Counted from the stretch's first letter, positions 22,934-34,925 are shown. The stretch is 64,000 bases of DNA from Lactarius indigo (GCA_025766275.1 JAFKAC010000001.1:2232001-2296000); one strand, 5' to 3'. A program made the numbers and translations. Notes: generated from the letters alone by a model not told the origin.

Positions 22934-23476
22934 GGAGCCTTTCCTGTGTACGGTATATTTCCAAGACGGTACCCGAGAAACGGGTCTCAACGCGCATCGA
23001 ATGGGCATGACCCCTGGCCTTTCATATGCACGCCTCCTGCAGATGAAAGGCCAGAGGTCATGATGCGCGGGACCTCCTGACAGTCCCAGGGGACGAGCAA
23101 ACCACCGAGTTCAACGAAGTCGCACTTGCTGCGTTCTCGCAGGTAAATTCTTTCGGGAACGGAGGCCGACCCTTAACCTAAAGGAGACTAGCAATGAGGT
23201 GAGTACTCACTTGTCCCCTTCAGCATGAGATGGACGGATACCGCGTTCAGACGGTGTAACTACTTATTCATTGTGTAATTTTCGTAGAGCGTGCAAGCGT
23301 CTTTGCACAATTTGAACCTCGACGCTTGTCGAGACACCCTAACTCAAAACTGGGACAGAATCGAGAACGGTATTCAGAGAAAAGGAAGAGGTCTCTATGG
23401 AAGCGGGAGGATAATGATCGGAGAAGGGAAGAAAGAATCATGGAGAAAAGTGGTTGGGCGAGTCTTTGGAATGTAA
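22934..23476 (+). pseudogene. 3' part of an unrecognised gene, 5' part missing
   Basis: Three exons read as one coherent protein end: 22934-23142, 23224-23253 and 23288-23476, after an acceptor TTTTACAG at 22933. Segments include LCTVYFQDGTRETGLNAH, MGMTPGLSYARLLQ, EFNEVALAAFSQ, an NWDRIENGIQRKGRGLYG block and a C-terminal VVGRVFGM. One extra base near 23058 breaks the first exon. The last intron is only 34 bp. I do not recognise the family. No start or upstream exons were found; the expected place is occupied by the decayed FunK1 copy. It may therefore be a truncated gene, or its first exons may lie inside that region unrecognised. Confidence 0.45.
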
Positions 23477-23759
23477 ATAGAGTGTCGTCGGTGGTATGTC
23501 GGCGTGTGATGTGACGTAGTTACAACAATACGGGCCTTCACGAGCACACACGCGTCTCTCAATCCGTGATCTAGATACCATTTACAATGTTGATATGTAT
23601 AATACTGGGCGCAATAACGTTTGTCTAACCACGGGTATAAGCAGCTGCAGCAGGAGAACGCAGGCGTCTGAAGAGCGCCATCATCGTTTTGCCGCCGTCG
23701 GGTCCCCATCTGTGTTGGTCGACATCAGCGTCTGCCGTTAAGATCTGGCAAACAGGCGC

Positions 23760-26024
23760 TTACTCTCCAGCGGCCACCTCTGCGCAGCCCCGTTCAAATT
23801 CCTCCGAGGTCTGAACCTCACTCCACCGTTCTACGACGAAATCCTAGGATACTTCGATGCTAGCTCTTAAACCAGAAGTGATCTTCACGCTTACCTCTAC
23901 TAGAGAGTGCAGTTCATCCCATACCACGGAGGCCAGAAGTAAGGCAAAGCACGACCGTGGCGTGATAGTTGCCATCATGTGCTCTAGAGCGAGGGTGGCC
24001 AACCCCGGCATCCCATACCGGTGTGCTATCTGATAGACCGAAAGAGCCGATGCGGGTGGGGGGGTCGGAGTTGGGTGAGGATGCGGGTCGCCAGAGGACG
24101 GCGCTACAGATGCGCGCCCATGCGGTCGTTGAGGAGCGTTTGTGAACCGCGAAGATCCAATAGGCATTGGCTGCGCCGTATGGCCTGACGAAGGATGTGC
24201 GGATGCGGGTACGGAGATGCTGATGGACGGGCTGTCGGGGACAGTACCACGCCGTGGGACTGCCGCGCTGGTCGAGCGAAGGGTAGACGAATGCGGCACC
24301 TTGGAAGTAGATGACGGCCGTTGAACAGCACTTCGCATGGCCGGAGAGGTGGGCTGATTGCCCTGGAAAGTAGGCTTCCCCTGGCTGGAGCCGCTCGCGC
24401 GGCCGTCTATAAGGGAAGGGGCGCTGTCGCCGCTGGCTGCGCTGAGGCTATCATCTATCGTATTGTTCTTGCTAATTGTTTTCCAATCCCACTCGCCGTC
24501 AGTTCCTTGTGGGCTCAGCCAGCGCGCACTCCAACCCGCACCGATGCCTTCCACGGCCGATCGCGGGTCGTCCTCTTCCTTGAACAGGAGCCAGTTCGCG
24601 TAGACCCATTTCAACAACCAGTAAATGGTCACGAAATCGGCCTCTTCCACGATGATGGTATGGATTTTGCGTTCCCCGGATGGCATTGTCTCAGCAAATG
24701 CAGAGGAAAGCATGGAAGAAAAGTAGTCTGATCGACGTATAAGAATATCGGAATGAGCGTATATGACGCGCTTGCGAGCGGTTATCTTCGATCCACTTGG
24801 AGAATGTGAGGAGGACGAGGAGAGCTGACTCTCCGAATTGGCAGTGTTTGGGGGAGTGGGAGAAGCCGGGGTTTGGGAATGATCGCGGGGGGCTTTCTCG
24901 AGACAAATGAATTGAACATCGCCGGTGTCTAGAATTAGATCAGTTTTGTCATGGGAAGACCATTGAGAGGGTCACCAACTGGAATTGTCCAGCGAAGTTT
25001 CAAGTCCCTCAAGTAGATCACGGGGCACATAATACGCCGAAGGGTGCTGGGGAAAGAAAGGTCCAGTTGGCGTGTGAATCTGTATGCAGATCACAAACGA
25101 ATCCGTTTGACGAATCCTAGGGTTCTCGAGCAGCGACGAGAGTGACGGCAAGGCACACTCTGTGGACGTTTGTTGTCAGAGCACGTAAGAGAAACATCAA
25201 GTTAAGCGCTCACGCCAAACTTCGTTATCCTGTCTAAACGTCCACTCAGTCTGCCAGGTGTCCCATGCCCAGTCTGCCCTCGCACCGCGTTCCCCTACCC
25301 GATCGTCTTGGCACTTGATTGCAGCCAACATAGACGCTGAGATCTCGTACTCAGCGTTAGCATAATCCAACATAAGGCTTGTCACATAGAGGGAAAGCGT
25401 GGGGAGTTGAGCCGTCCCAACCTCTGCATCATTCGGTGTCCGCGCTAAAATAACTTCGCTGAGACGGAAAAAGAAGAAAGTCGACTGACCCGTACCAATT
25501 TCGAGCTTATATTTTCCATCTCCAAGCATTGGAGACTCCTTGAGAATTTCAAACTCATCGCGGTCTGGCCCAACCCTCCCCTCTGGAATTTCGTCCTGAC
25601 CTCTATCTTCCACAAAGTCCCGAAGCTTCGCGACGTCGTGAACGACCCACTCAAATGCCTGGCACACGCGGACGTCACACCAAGGACCGTGCCAAACAAA
25701 CCCGAAATGCGAGCTCACCGTGAATGACCAATGTCGCGTCAGATCGTCTTGAGTCGCAGAAGCGACCGGCGCACCAGTCGCAGCACGTTTGGCTGTTGTG
25801 TTGGTTGAATGCCACATTGTGTTAGAAGAGCTGGATCCAGATGAGGGTCTTTGATCCCAGGATTCTTGTCGAGCAGTACTTATCGAGTGAGAAGACAAAG
25901 AACTCTGAGAGGAGCGATGAGAATAGGTTGACCATGGCCAGTGTGGTCGGGAAAGGACGCGACCAGCTGGTGGTGCAGGTGAGGAGAGTGGGGAGCTGCT
26001 GTGCGGCAAATGCTGCTCAGTCAT
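23760..26024 (-). CDS. BTB/POZ domain protein with MATH-like N-terminal region
   Basis: Five exons (26024-25496, 25444-25214, 25159-24980, 24928-23895, 23843-23760) give exactly 685 residues. After a Ser-rich start comes a MATH-like segment (RHWSFTVSSHFGFVWHG) and a PTLSLYVTSLMLDYA stretch. Then comes the BTB fold, recognisable at DVQFICLE, the ARKRVIYAHSDIL segment, RRSDYFSSML and VTIYWLLKWVYA. A long Ser/Pro/Thr-rich insertion interrupts the BTB fold before the helices at VYQIAHRYGMPGLATLALEH. The end is EEFERGCAEVAAGE. Such proteins can be adaptors for Cul3 ligases; that is family knowledge, not shown here. The second exon begins after a 51 bp intron whose length is a multiple of three. 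Confidence 0.85.
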
Positions 26025-26519
26025 TGTCCCTGATCGCGATGGTTCTGATTAGAAAGTTACGAGGACAGGTCTGTCTAGCGACGACTAGTTCACTCTCATT
26101 TCCCACGATTTCGATCAAACAGACTACCGTACTAATTACCCCACCCCTCTCAGCGTTCTGCTCGCCTTTCAATACGTCGCCCAAAATGGCTCTGGAAAGA
26201 CACTTCGCATTACTGTGTTGTCGTGAGTGAACTGCTACGAAAGGTGGCTGGTGCAACCTACAACGCCAGTGCTCTAGCGCACCGTCTTGCTGCCATTCCG
26301 CGAGCTGGTTTTTTGTGTCACTAAGGACCAAAGCGTCGCCATCCCTGGTGTCTCCACGAATATGCTTCAAGTCTACCTCGCGTTCTTGGAGCGTATCGAA
26401 GATCGCCGCACGAAGATACGAATTCGAGTAATCTGCCTCCCTCGGGGAGCGGAAAACCAACGGTTTCGTGGAGGGAGAGCAAAAGAATACCTGTTTCCAG
26501 AGGCTCTGAGTGTCACATC
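26025..26519. other. Intergenic between tandem minus-strand genes
   Basis: Minus-strand frame 26017-26460 is open but has no family likeness or splice support. No gene called. Confidence 0.4.
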
Positions 26520-28409
26520 TTAGTTCAAGATATTGGAACCAACCAGATTAACAAAACTATGAATCGAATCAAGTTGGTCGGGGGGAAGGTCGTGGAACAC
26601 GCGACACTGGCCAAAGCTCCTCTGCAACGTGGATAGGATCGCTTTTGCGGGATGCGAGTCTATCTTCCCTGCGAAGTTCTCAAAAGGTGAAAAATCAGCG
26701 GCTGGGTAGGATCGCCCATGGTGCATGCCTCTGCTCACCACTGCAACTACACCGTCGGGGTTCATGATAACCTTTAAATCTTCCCAGAACTCAACAGTGA
26801 ATAGATGCGCGGGAACCCCGCCGCCAGAGAAACAATCGTGCACCACATAATCATACTTGTCGACATTAAAAGTGCCGTGTTGCAGGGCTGTGAGTCGTTT
26901 CTCGGCGACAACAGTGCGAGCATCCCGTATGAAGACGCGCTCACTGCCAAGATCGGGTAGCCCGAAGTACTGGCGAGATGCATTGTATACAGCGGGATCA
27001 ATTTCGATGACAGTGGTATCAATTTTCTGTCTTGCGAATGAAGAGACGGCGATACCAGCTCCTAGACCGCTATAAGGTGTCAAGGTTTGGTTGTGATAAG
27101 GTTGGATAGGTGCGAGAGCCTACATAAACAATGCTTTCTCCTGGCCTATTCGAATTGCTCGATCCCTTGTGTCGATCAAGCGAACAGCCTCTTGCAAGAC
27201 AAACGCGCTATAAATTGAATCTCCAAGGGGAGTCCCTTTGGCGTCTAGCAAAGGAGGACCACTAGTCCGTTGAGAAATTTTGTCTTTTATCCAGACCCCA
27301 CCCAGGATGGAGTGCGATGCGCGGAGATATCTGAGCGAAGAAGGGTAGCTTTCGGGTGTGCCTGGCACCCAGGTATCCGATGGTAAAGTCTCTCCAACGA
27401 CTATTGTGCCCGTGACAGATGGTACAGAGGATAGAATCCGCAACGGGAAGCTTGGGTGTGTATACGGCTCTGTCAAAGGATGTGGTAAAACAGGAGGCCC
27501 CAGCCGCCAAAGCAGAAGTGGAAACAGTAGGGCTGTGAGTCCGGGTACAAGACGACGCGAGGAAGTAGATGGTAACGATTCGCCTTCGTCGTTTTCTCTT
27601 CTCGGTGAAGAAACAGAAACGAAGGCTGAAGAGGAAGCATAAAGCGCGAGCCCAATTCCGCCAAGTATGAAGAGCTTGAAAAACCGGTGATAAGTCAACA
27701 CAAAAGGAAAGGCACCTTTTCCACCTACGATCTCATTGTCGGTGAATCCAAATCGATACGAATCAAGCAGAGCACCCCAAATCACCTGGAGTCCAGTAAC
27801 ACTCGTGGCACATGCCGGTAGGATCGAGAAGCGTGCTGTAGGAGTTCTCTGATGAACTAGTTTCGATTAATGCCTAAAATACCGCAACTCAGTTAGGCAC
27901 TTCAAATTAGGGAAGTCATAGTACGCACCGCCATCCGCTTCACCATGGAGACACCGATATAGAGTACTGGAAATAACACGGCCAGATGTGTGAGCGTGGA
28001 GCTAAGAGAGGGGTCATTTACTTCTTCCAGTATAAAGTGCTGTGTAATAGGAGGAAATGGGAATTGAAGCAACTAAACTGCCATGGATAGCGAGAGAAGA
28101 CCATAAAGATGGAACAGGGCCAAAGGCTCCAGCGAACGTCGCTACCCAGACAATCTTGTCAAGGTGGAGATTGATGGGAACACTCCCGTACAACGGGTCT
28201 ATGGCTCGGACATATAAAAAGGTAACAAGCGAGTGCAACATCATGAGCAAGAGGATGGGGAAGACAAGGAGTATGTAAAGACGAGACTTTGGTTCCTTCC
28301 TCTGGGTTTGTGAAGGCTCCGTTGGTTTATCTGAAATAGGCACAGCCTTATTTTCCTTTCCCCGAGATTGCGCGGCATCGCGCCGTATTTTTCGTGGTCG
28401 TAGGGGCAT
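26520..28409 (-). CDS. Membrane-anchored spermidine/spermine synthase-like protein, one extra base
   Basis: Three exons (28409-27929, 27848-27124, 27069-26520). A basic N-terminus is followed by several hydrophobic helices in exons 1 and 2, then a Rossmann-type SAM-binding domain: ALFIGLGAGIAVSSFAR, TTVIEIDPAVYNASRQYF, VHDCFSGGGVPAHLF and a GVVAVVSRG strand. This is the polyamine-synthase fold, but the Asp pair used as catalytic base in true spermidine synthases is not evident (Asp-Cys-Phe stands there). A methyltransferase-like or other role is therefore possible. One extra base near 28016 creates an early TGA after ALYTGRSK; removing it continues into DPSLSSTLTHLAVLFPVL, as the family expects. 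Divergent from the dehydrogenase gene, 160 bp apart. Confidence 0.8.
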
Positions 28410-28569
28410 GTTTGCAGGTGAACTTGAAGGTGTCCACTGCTATAACTGGTAGTGGCAATGAGCAATTCAGGGGTCGCGGCGATACGGCCCGTCACGGTCC
28501 GACAAGGCAATGCAGCAACTAGTAAACCGGCTACGACCATCATTCGTGGCTTTACCAAGTACTTGAAGA

Positions 28570-30202
28570 ATGGACCCATCTCGCGATGAACCTTCACTCG
28601 TTTTCGATAGCTTCGACATTGACCTGGTCGTCAAGGTGTTGTCGCACACTGCGTTCAGTTAGTCTCGAAGTCCTCTGTCTCGACGAGACATTCTGACACC
28701 CGCACAGGCCCATTCTTCCTCTTTCTCGTTCCTGTCTTCCTTATCTTCCAGGGCTACAAACTAGAGGATCCCTCTATCCTAGGATCTTCCGCGTACCTCG
28801 TCTTGGTGTCACTTTTTTGTGCGTCGTCTCCTACCATTACAATTTTGTCGCGAACCCTTCTTTCCTTTCAGGGTTTTTCAAATGGTACTCTAGGCTGTAT
28901 CGCAATCAGGGAAGTTTGCTCTTCGGGCCAGGTGCGGTCGACTGGGATGAACAAATTGTGCTCATCACTGGAGGTGCGTGTCAACTGTAGTTCACACTGC
29001 ATCTGCTGAGCGATATCCAAAGGTGCCTCTGGCATTGGAGAGCTACTTGCCAATACATTAGCCGTCCGCAACGTCACCGTCGTCGTTCTTGACATAAATC
29101 CCATCGTTACCGAAAATTGTGCGTACCACTCCCGATCCCCTTAGTCGTCGTCGATGTCATCGCATTTTAGATAATATCACTTACTACCGATGCGACGTCA
29201 CAAAATGGGAAGAAGTTGAAGCAGTCGCAAAAAAGGTTATTGAGGAGGTAGGACGCCTGCGCTTTCGTCTGTTCACAAATGTGTGAATACTCCTGTATCA
29301 GATCGGTCACCCAACCGTTTTGGTCAACAACGCCGGCGTTGTTCAAGGGAAACTCCTTCTGGATCTCTCACCTGAGGACGTTAGACAGTCTGTGTCAGCT
29401 TTCATCTGAAGCGAGCCGTCAATTCACCCACATTTTAGAACTTTTGGTGTTAACGCACTTGCTCATTTCTGGACTTTGAAAGCATTCCTCCCCGAAATGG
29501 TCAAAAACAAGTCAGGTCACATCGTTAGTTGTTAAATATTCGTTATTGTCAACATTGCTCACCAGCAGGTTAGATCACTGTTGCTTCCGTCGCGGGTCTT
29601 GTCGGAATGGCACAGATGAGTTCGTAATTTGCATGCATGAAATATTCGTTCTCTGACCGAAATGGCTGTAGCTGACTACAATGCCTCCAAGGCCGCCGTT
29701 ATCTCGTTGCACGAATCGTTGCGATACGAGCTTGACAATCGGTGCGTCGGCTGCAACGATACGACAGAATGTCGTCTAATACCTGAGATCTAGCTATCAC
29801 ACACCCCAAATCCGTACCAGTCTCATTGTCCCAGGCCACATACTGACCCCTCTTTTCTCAACCGTTCGCCTCCCTACCAGCTGGTTTTTCCGGTTTTCCT
29901 TCCCTTCCTTAGAGCCGATCACTGTTGTGAAGGCCATCATTACAGTTTTGGACGAGCAGCATTCGCGCACGGTCTATTTACCGTTCTATGCAAACTTCAC
30001 ACCGCTACTAGGCTTACTTCCTAGCTATTTGAGGGATTTAGCGCAATGGGTATTATCGCTTTATCCTCATTTGCGTCCTTCACTGACACACGCACAGATT
30101 ACTGGTGCAGATTATGGGATGGATGGTTTTGTAAAAGTTTCCGGTCGCCGGGAAGATGAAGGTCCTGTCCCTGATCTCTCTCATCGTTCCAAGAGCGAGT
30201 AA
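28570..30202 (+). CDS. Membrane-associated short-chain dehydrogenase/reductase (17-beta-HSD/RDH-like)
   Basis: Eleven exons splice to 373 residues: 28570-28657, 28708-28818, 28872-28973, 29023-29118, 29171-29247, 29302-29387, 29439-29523, 29574-29619, 29672-29741, 29794-30049, 30098-30202. Two hydrophobic N-terminal helices precede a classical SDR domain: TGGASGIGE (cofactor glycines), a VLDINP strand end, NNAGVVQGK, the catalytic Ser in TVASVAG and YNASK (Tyr and Lys). The subfamily acts on sterols, retinoids or lipid-like alcohols at the ER or lipid droplet; the substrate here is unknown. All motifs and all splice phases are intact, with introns of 48-54 bp. Confidence 0.93.
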
Positions 30203-30640
30203 AACGCAGACAATGTACGATAACACCTTTATCTAAGTTTATTTTCTTGCGGGAGGATACGATACACTACTGTTCGTCCCATGGGCTTTTACTACGCAAC
30301 AGCGAGCGCACACCCCGTCTTGGCGATCGAGGAAAATACTTGCGCGTATACAACATAACTCTTGCAACACCTTTTCCAAGACGTCTTGTATCGCAATTTG
30401 AAGCCTAAGTTTGCGTTCCTGTCTGAATCACTTGCGCCAAATAATTATCATACCCGCACACCCAGGGACATTGGTGGACGAAGAATACATTATTTGGAAT
30501 TTTGTGAAGCCGGAAGTCAAACGTTTGAGGTACTCAACAAGCTGCATGGTGCGATATATGAGACACGGCGTAAGGCATAGGAAAACATGGCGAGTGGATG
30601 TCGAGAGGACTCCGTCCCATAGTACAACAGCTCGAACTGC
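30203..30640. other. Intergenic between convergent genes
   Basis: 3' regions of the dehydrogenase and RPL35. No gene recognised. Confidence 0.5.
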
Positions 30641-31171
30641 TCATGCCTTGACAGCGTACTTCCTCTTAGGGAAATGAATATCCTTCTTACGTTGCTTAAG
30701 TAGTCTTGAGAGACTTCTCGTGCTACCAAGTAGATGTAGGAGATGGTTGACCATAAAAGGCGGAAACTCACTTTGGTCAACCGCCGCCGAATAGCACGAG
30801 TTTTCTTCGGCCGCAAATCAAGGGGGAGGTACTTCTTGTTCTTGTAGTATTCTCGGAGGTTTTGGCGTGCTTTCTGGTTGGTCACGGTGAGTACCCGTGC
30901 GACGGACTTGCGCACGGTGTTGCTGCGCATAGATTGGTCAAAAAGCCCTACAGATGAAAGCAGCGAACGTACATCTTGGTCAGCTTTGACGCTGCGCCGC
31001 CAGCGATCTTCTGTACCCGCAGTACTAGAAGCTCGTTTTTCAGATCCACGAGCTGTTTTGCCAAGTCATTTTTGGATCTGATGAACCCAAGTTGTCAGCG
31101 ACCCGTGTAATCTGCACCGAATTCTAGACGCACTTTGACTGGAGCTCATACGCCTTGACCTTGTTTGGCAT
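30641..31171 (-). CDS. RPL35: 60S ribosomal protein L35 (uL29), one extra base in last exon
   Basis: Four exons (31171-31134, 31077-30973, 30922-30772, 30722-30641) encode the large-subunit protein at the peptide exit tunnel. Landmarks are [68 protein letters not shown] and the end [11 protein letters not shown]. The exon lengths total 376, one more than a multiple of three. The frame holds until HEKSLKTT, then one extra base (near 30698) produces TAA. Without it the sequence runs KQRKKDIHF to the normal stop, giving 124 residues, the usual length. The gene is essential in yeasts, so the interruption is unlikely to be a true loss. Divergent from HIS6 with 163 bp between starts. Confidence 0.93.
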
Positions 31172-31334
31172 TATGTCGGGGAAATCTAGAGGATGACTTT
31201 GAAGACGGCGGCGTACACAAAGTAAGTACCGTCCCAATGCCCGATTGGATTAGCTGTATAGTTTTTCAGCCACACTTCCCACAGACATAAGCCGGACCGG
31301 CACCGGTACCGGTTATGTTGCATCAGCCACGGTC

Positions 31335-32603
31335 ATGACTTCCTCTCGAAGAAGCTTGTTTCGTCCTTGTATTGACCTTCACGATGGACATGTAAAGCAA
31401 ATCGTTGGTGGTACATTATCAGAGAATGATCCGGGGTCATTGAAAACAAACTTCGTTGCAAAGTATGCTACTGGGACTGTTTCCTCGCTTTTAGTATAGC
31501 TGAGTCAGTCTGAAGAGAAACGCCCGGGGACTTTGCGCTGCGCTACAAACTACATGGACTAGATGGCGGTCATCTAATTAAACTTGGGCCAGGGAATGAC
31601 GAGGCAGCCAAGGATGCGCTGAGAGCTTGGCCAGGTCCGCCCAAGCCTTACTAATGGTCGTGTCCAAGTCGTCAAATTACGGCTTAGGGGGATTGCAGAT
31701 CGGGGGCGGAATAACCGACAAAAATGCACTGTCGTGGTTAGAACATGGAGCTAGCAAAGTGAGCCGTTTCTGTCAAATAGCGTGTCTGTACAGAATCGTC
31801 AAAGTATTGCTCGTCAAGGTTATCGTGACCTCGTACTTGTTCCCTGAACAAAAGTTCTCTCTCGAAAGACTACAGACAATCTCTTCTCTCGTGGGAAAGG
31901 AGTGCTTAGTCGTCGATATCAGGTATGTATCGTTCCTTCGTGTCATGCTAAAGATCAGGGGCAAAACGCAGGGACAGCTGTCGGCGGAGAGGTGATAGGT
32001 GGATGGTCGCAATGAACAAATGGCAAGATATCACAGATACCGAAGTTTGTCGAGGCACGGAGTAAACACCGTTCTGCGCTGAGTTGTCTGTGCTGAATTG
32101 TCCTCAATAGAAACATTAGACTTGCTTTCCGATTATTGCAGGTGGGATTGCGATTCACCACCCTTACATTAGGCAGCTTATTTAGGGTCATAGTGAATTT
32201 CTTGTACACGCGGCAGATGTGGAGGGTCTCTGCCTGGGAATAGACGAAGATCTCGTCGCTCGTACGTCTCTTTGCCGTGTCACATCTTTCAGTTCTAACT
32301 GGCGCAGTTCTTGGGAAGTGGGTCAGGATACCCACAACGTATGCAGGGGGGGCTAAAGGTTAGTCAACCATGACCGCGATGGCTTTTCTTATTTCTGTCA
32401 AAGATATTTCGGATCTGAGCACGGTCCAACGACTCTCTAATGGGAGGGTCGACCTGACCTATGGGAGGTTAGTGACTGTTCCTCACAGTGCGATGATTGG
32501 TTCTAATCGGGGTGTCACAAGTGCTCTAGATATATTTGGAGGGAAGCTGGTCAAATTTCAGGATCTTGTCGAATGGAATATGAGCGTTCTCTTGAGGGCC
32601 TAA
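31335..32603 (+). CDS. HIS6: HisA-type ProFAR isomerase, histidine biosynthesis
   Basis: A multi-exon gene for the (beta/alpha)8 isomerase of the fourth step of histidine synthesis. Seen in order: [18 protein letters not shown] (first catalytic Asp), [98 protein letters not shown] and [19 protein letters not shown]. At least nine introns are needed. Most splice in phase, but the short exon starting [10 protein letters not shown] needs one base less (extra A among 32111-32113). The exon boundary after NFVAK uses an AAG acceptor. The stop is TAA 32603. Converges on the HOT dehydrogenase gene. Confidence 0.9.
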
Positions 32604-32743
32604 ATTTGTTTGCTTCTCCGTGTTGCGTGCTGTGCGCGATTTCATTTGGCACTCTCATGCAAATGGGACGACTCCTTGTATTGTGGCTTCCTATGAACAA
32701 TGGGCCTCAGTTCCAAGACTACATAGGACCTCTGGAAGGATCC

Positions 32744-34690
32744 TCAGTATTTCAATGAAGCCTCCAACATCCTCGTGAGATGCTCCCTGCCATCTTCTCC
32801 AGCAACGTCTCCGACGCCTGGTGCGAGATCCAAGACGCGGCGCTGAGGCAACGTCCCTTCTACGAGCATGGGAACGTCCTCCTTTGTATATCCGACCGCC
32901 TCGAGACCTCGTGGCACACCGAGGCCATCTAGGAAGGATGCGATAGCTTCAAAAAGATGAGCGCCAACAGCGCTGTCCGGAATAGATGTTATAGACTGGT
33001 CAAGAAGGGTTGTTTGCTTGAATACGGCGAGTGCCTGACGGTGCCGGTCGGGGGAGGATGGCGCAGTGAACTGAAAGACAGCAGGACCGGTAAGTGCCAC
33101 ACTGATTCCATGTGGTATAATGGGATGGTCGACTTGATAGCCAGCGTGTTGGTACTTAGGGCCCTTCTTGTTGAGTCCAGAAATCTAGAAACATGTGGGT
33201 GAGTAAACGTCGGCACGTCGCAGGCAATAACATTACGGGATAGCTCATGCCGTGACAAAGATGAACGCCAGCATTACCAAAGCCGATACCAGCAAACGAC
33301 GCGGCCAATCTGGGAAGCAAGTAACACATGACCACTCTTTAATCGTCTGGAAAAGATATAGACATACAGCAATTGCCGGCGAGCTTCAGTGTTGTCCCTG
33401 TCTTTGGCTACCTTGGGAAGGTTCTTCACTGTTTGCTCCAAGGCCCACAAGGAAAAGATATCGGCAACAGGGTTGCTACCTTGATATGCTGGTCTGAGAA
33501 TGGGATTGGCTGGTCTCGGCGAACGTTCCGTATACCTGCGGCTCGTTAAGATAAAGAGTGCGAAGCTGGTGGATGAACAAACGGAATCGCGGTGTAACTC
33601 TCCAAACTGTGGAAGAGCACATCGAGGCCAGCACTGATGTGAACCGCTGTAGGGCATGATTCTGTGTTGAATGTGTCAACGATCCCGAGAGTGGGCTTCA
33701 AAGCACGGCTGGCAATTCCCGTCTTGAAAGACTTGGAGGTGATATCGAGGATAGCGGTACCAGTTGTTTCAGAGCCAGTTCCGGCAGTGGTTGGAACTAC
33801 AGTAAGTAATTCGGGATCAGTGCCAGTGGGCATGCACAACAGCACACGTACCTGCGATCAGAGGACGTAGGGTTTTGGAGATAGCGAGGCCCTTCCCGAT
33901 TGGCGCGTTGATGAAGTCATACAAGTCTGCCTCCTTGTACACTGTGAACCTTCGGCAAAGTCAATGCGGGTACCGCGTATGTGACAGCTGTTAACGCACA
34001 AATTAGCCGCCTTAGCAGTATCCATGACACTTCCGCCACCAACGCTATATTGCGTGTGTGAATCAGACACGTGCCCTCAGAGATGGGGGCCACGCACGCG
34101 AGAAAATGGGAGAAGTCGTGCTCCCTCGACCAAGCAATCGCCTCTCGCCAACTATCCTCTGTTGGCTCTGTCACAACTCTGTCGAAAATCTCAAAAGGTA
34201 AATCTGGTTGTGACGAGAGCGACTCGATCGCCTTGGGTGAAGGTCACGCGTGAGAGGATATGGCACAGGCGTCAATAGATCGGCTCACCATCTTCATGGG
34301 AAGAAGGTTAGCAACGTTTGGGTCTGTGAACACGGCTACCTGTGAGAATTGTAAGCATCATACCCGACCCAAGAGACAGAGAACAGACTTTGGTCGCCTT
34401 CATGTTCTTTAAGTCCATACCGACCTCACGGGTAACACCATCTCCAAAGCGAAGATTGGATGCGGCAACCTAAGCTGGGATTTCAATGGCCGTATTAATG
34501 CAAGGAAAGCGCAAAATACCTCAAAAGCATACTCCTTTTCGACCTTGTCAACAGGTGTCGCGAGTCTCCGTAGCTGGTTGGAGATCGCGTGAGCATTGTG
34601 AGCGGTGTGTGATCCGTGACAGGGACAGCTGGTGTGCTGGGAAGAGTTTATGAGCCTGAGGATGGCAGCACGAGAGGGAACTGGCGCCAT
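32744..34690 (-). CDS. Iron-containing alcohol dehydrogenase, hydroxyacid-oxoacid transhydrogenase (ADHFE1-like)
   Basis: At least eight introns, all in phase. The start is at 34690, with a likely mitochondrial presequence (Arg/Ser-rich, ending near KEYAFE). Then come [47 protein letters not shown], the NAD-binding [24 protein letters not shown] and [31 protein letters not shown] block and the metal histidines in [12 protein letters not shown] follow. The C-terminus is [17 protein letters not shown]. The animal enzyme moves hydride from 4-hydroxybutyrate to 2-oxoglutarate in mitochondria; the same role is inferred. All cofactor and metal motifs are present. Confidence 0.92.
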
Positions 34691-34925
34691 AATGAACCGA
34701 GGTGATGACACGGTGGTGGGGTACGGGCCGTGCCGTGCCGGAATGCATGAAGACGGATATAGTTCCCCATATGGTAAGTTAGTTTACGAAAGTTCCCACG
34801 GGTCTTCCCAAGCAAGGCTCCTGCTAAAGTAGATTTTACTTCTTTGGCGAAGACCCCCTCCTCGCTTCGCTGCGCACTCTTTTCTTGCTTCTCGGTACCT
34901 TCATTTCACTCTTTTCTTCTGGGAT

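Noticed and set aside
24321..24731. 136-residue plus-strand open frame
   Set aside because: Antisense shadow of the GC-rich Ser/Pro insertion of the BTB protein.
26017..26460. 147-residue minus-strand open frame
   Set aside because: No motif, no splice signals; overlaps the start of the BTB gene in another frame.
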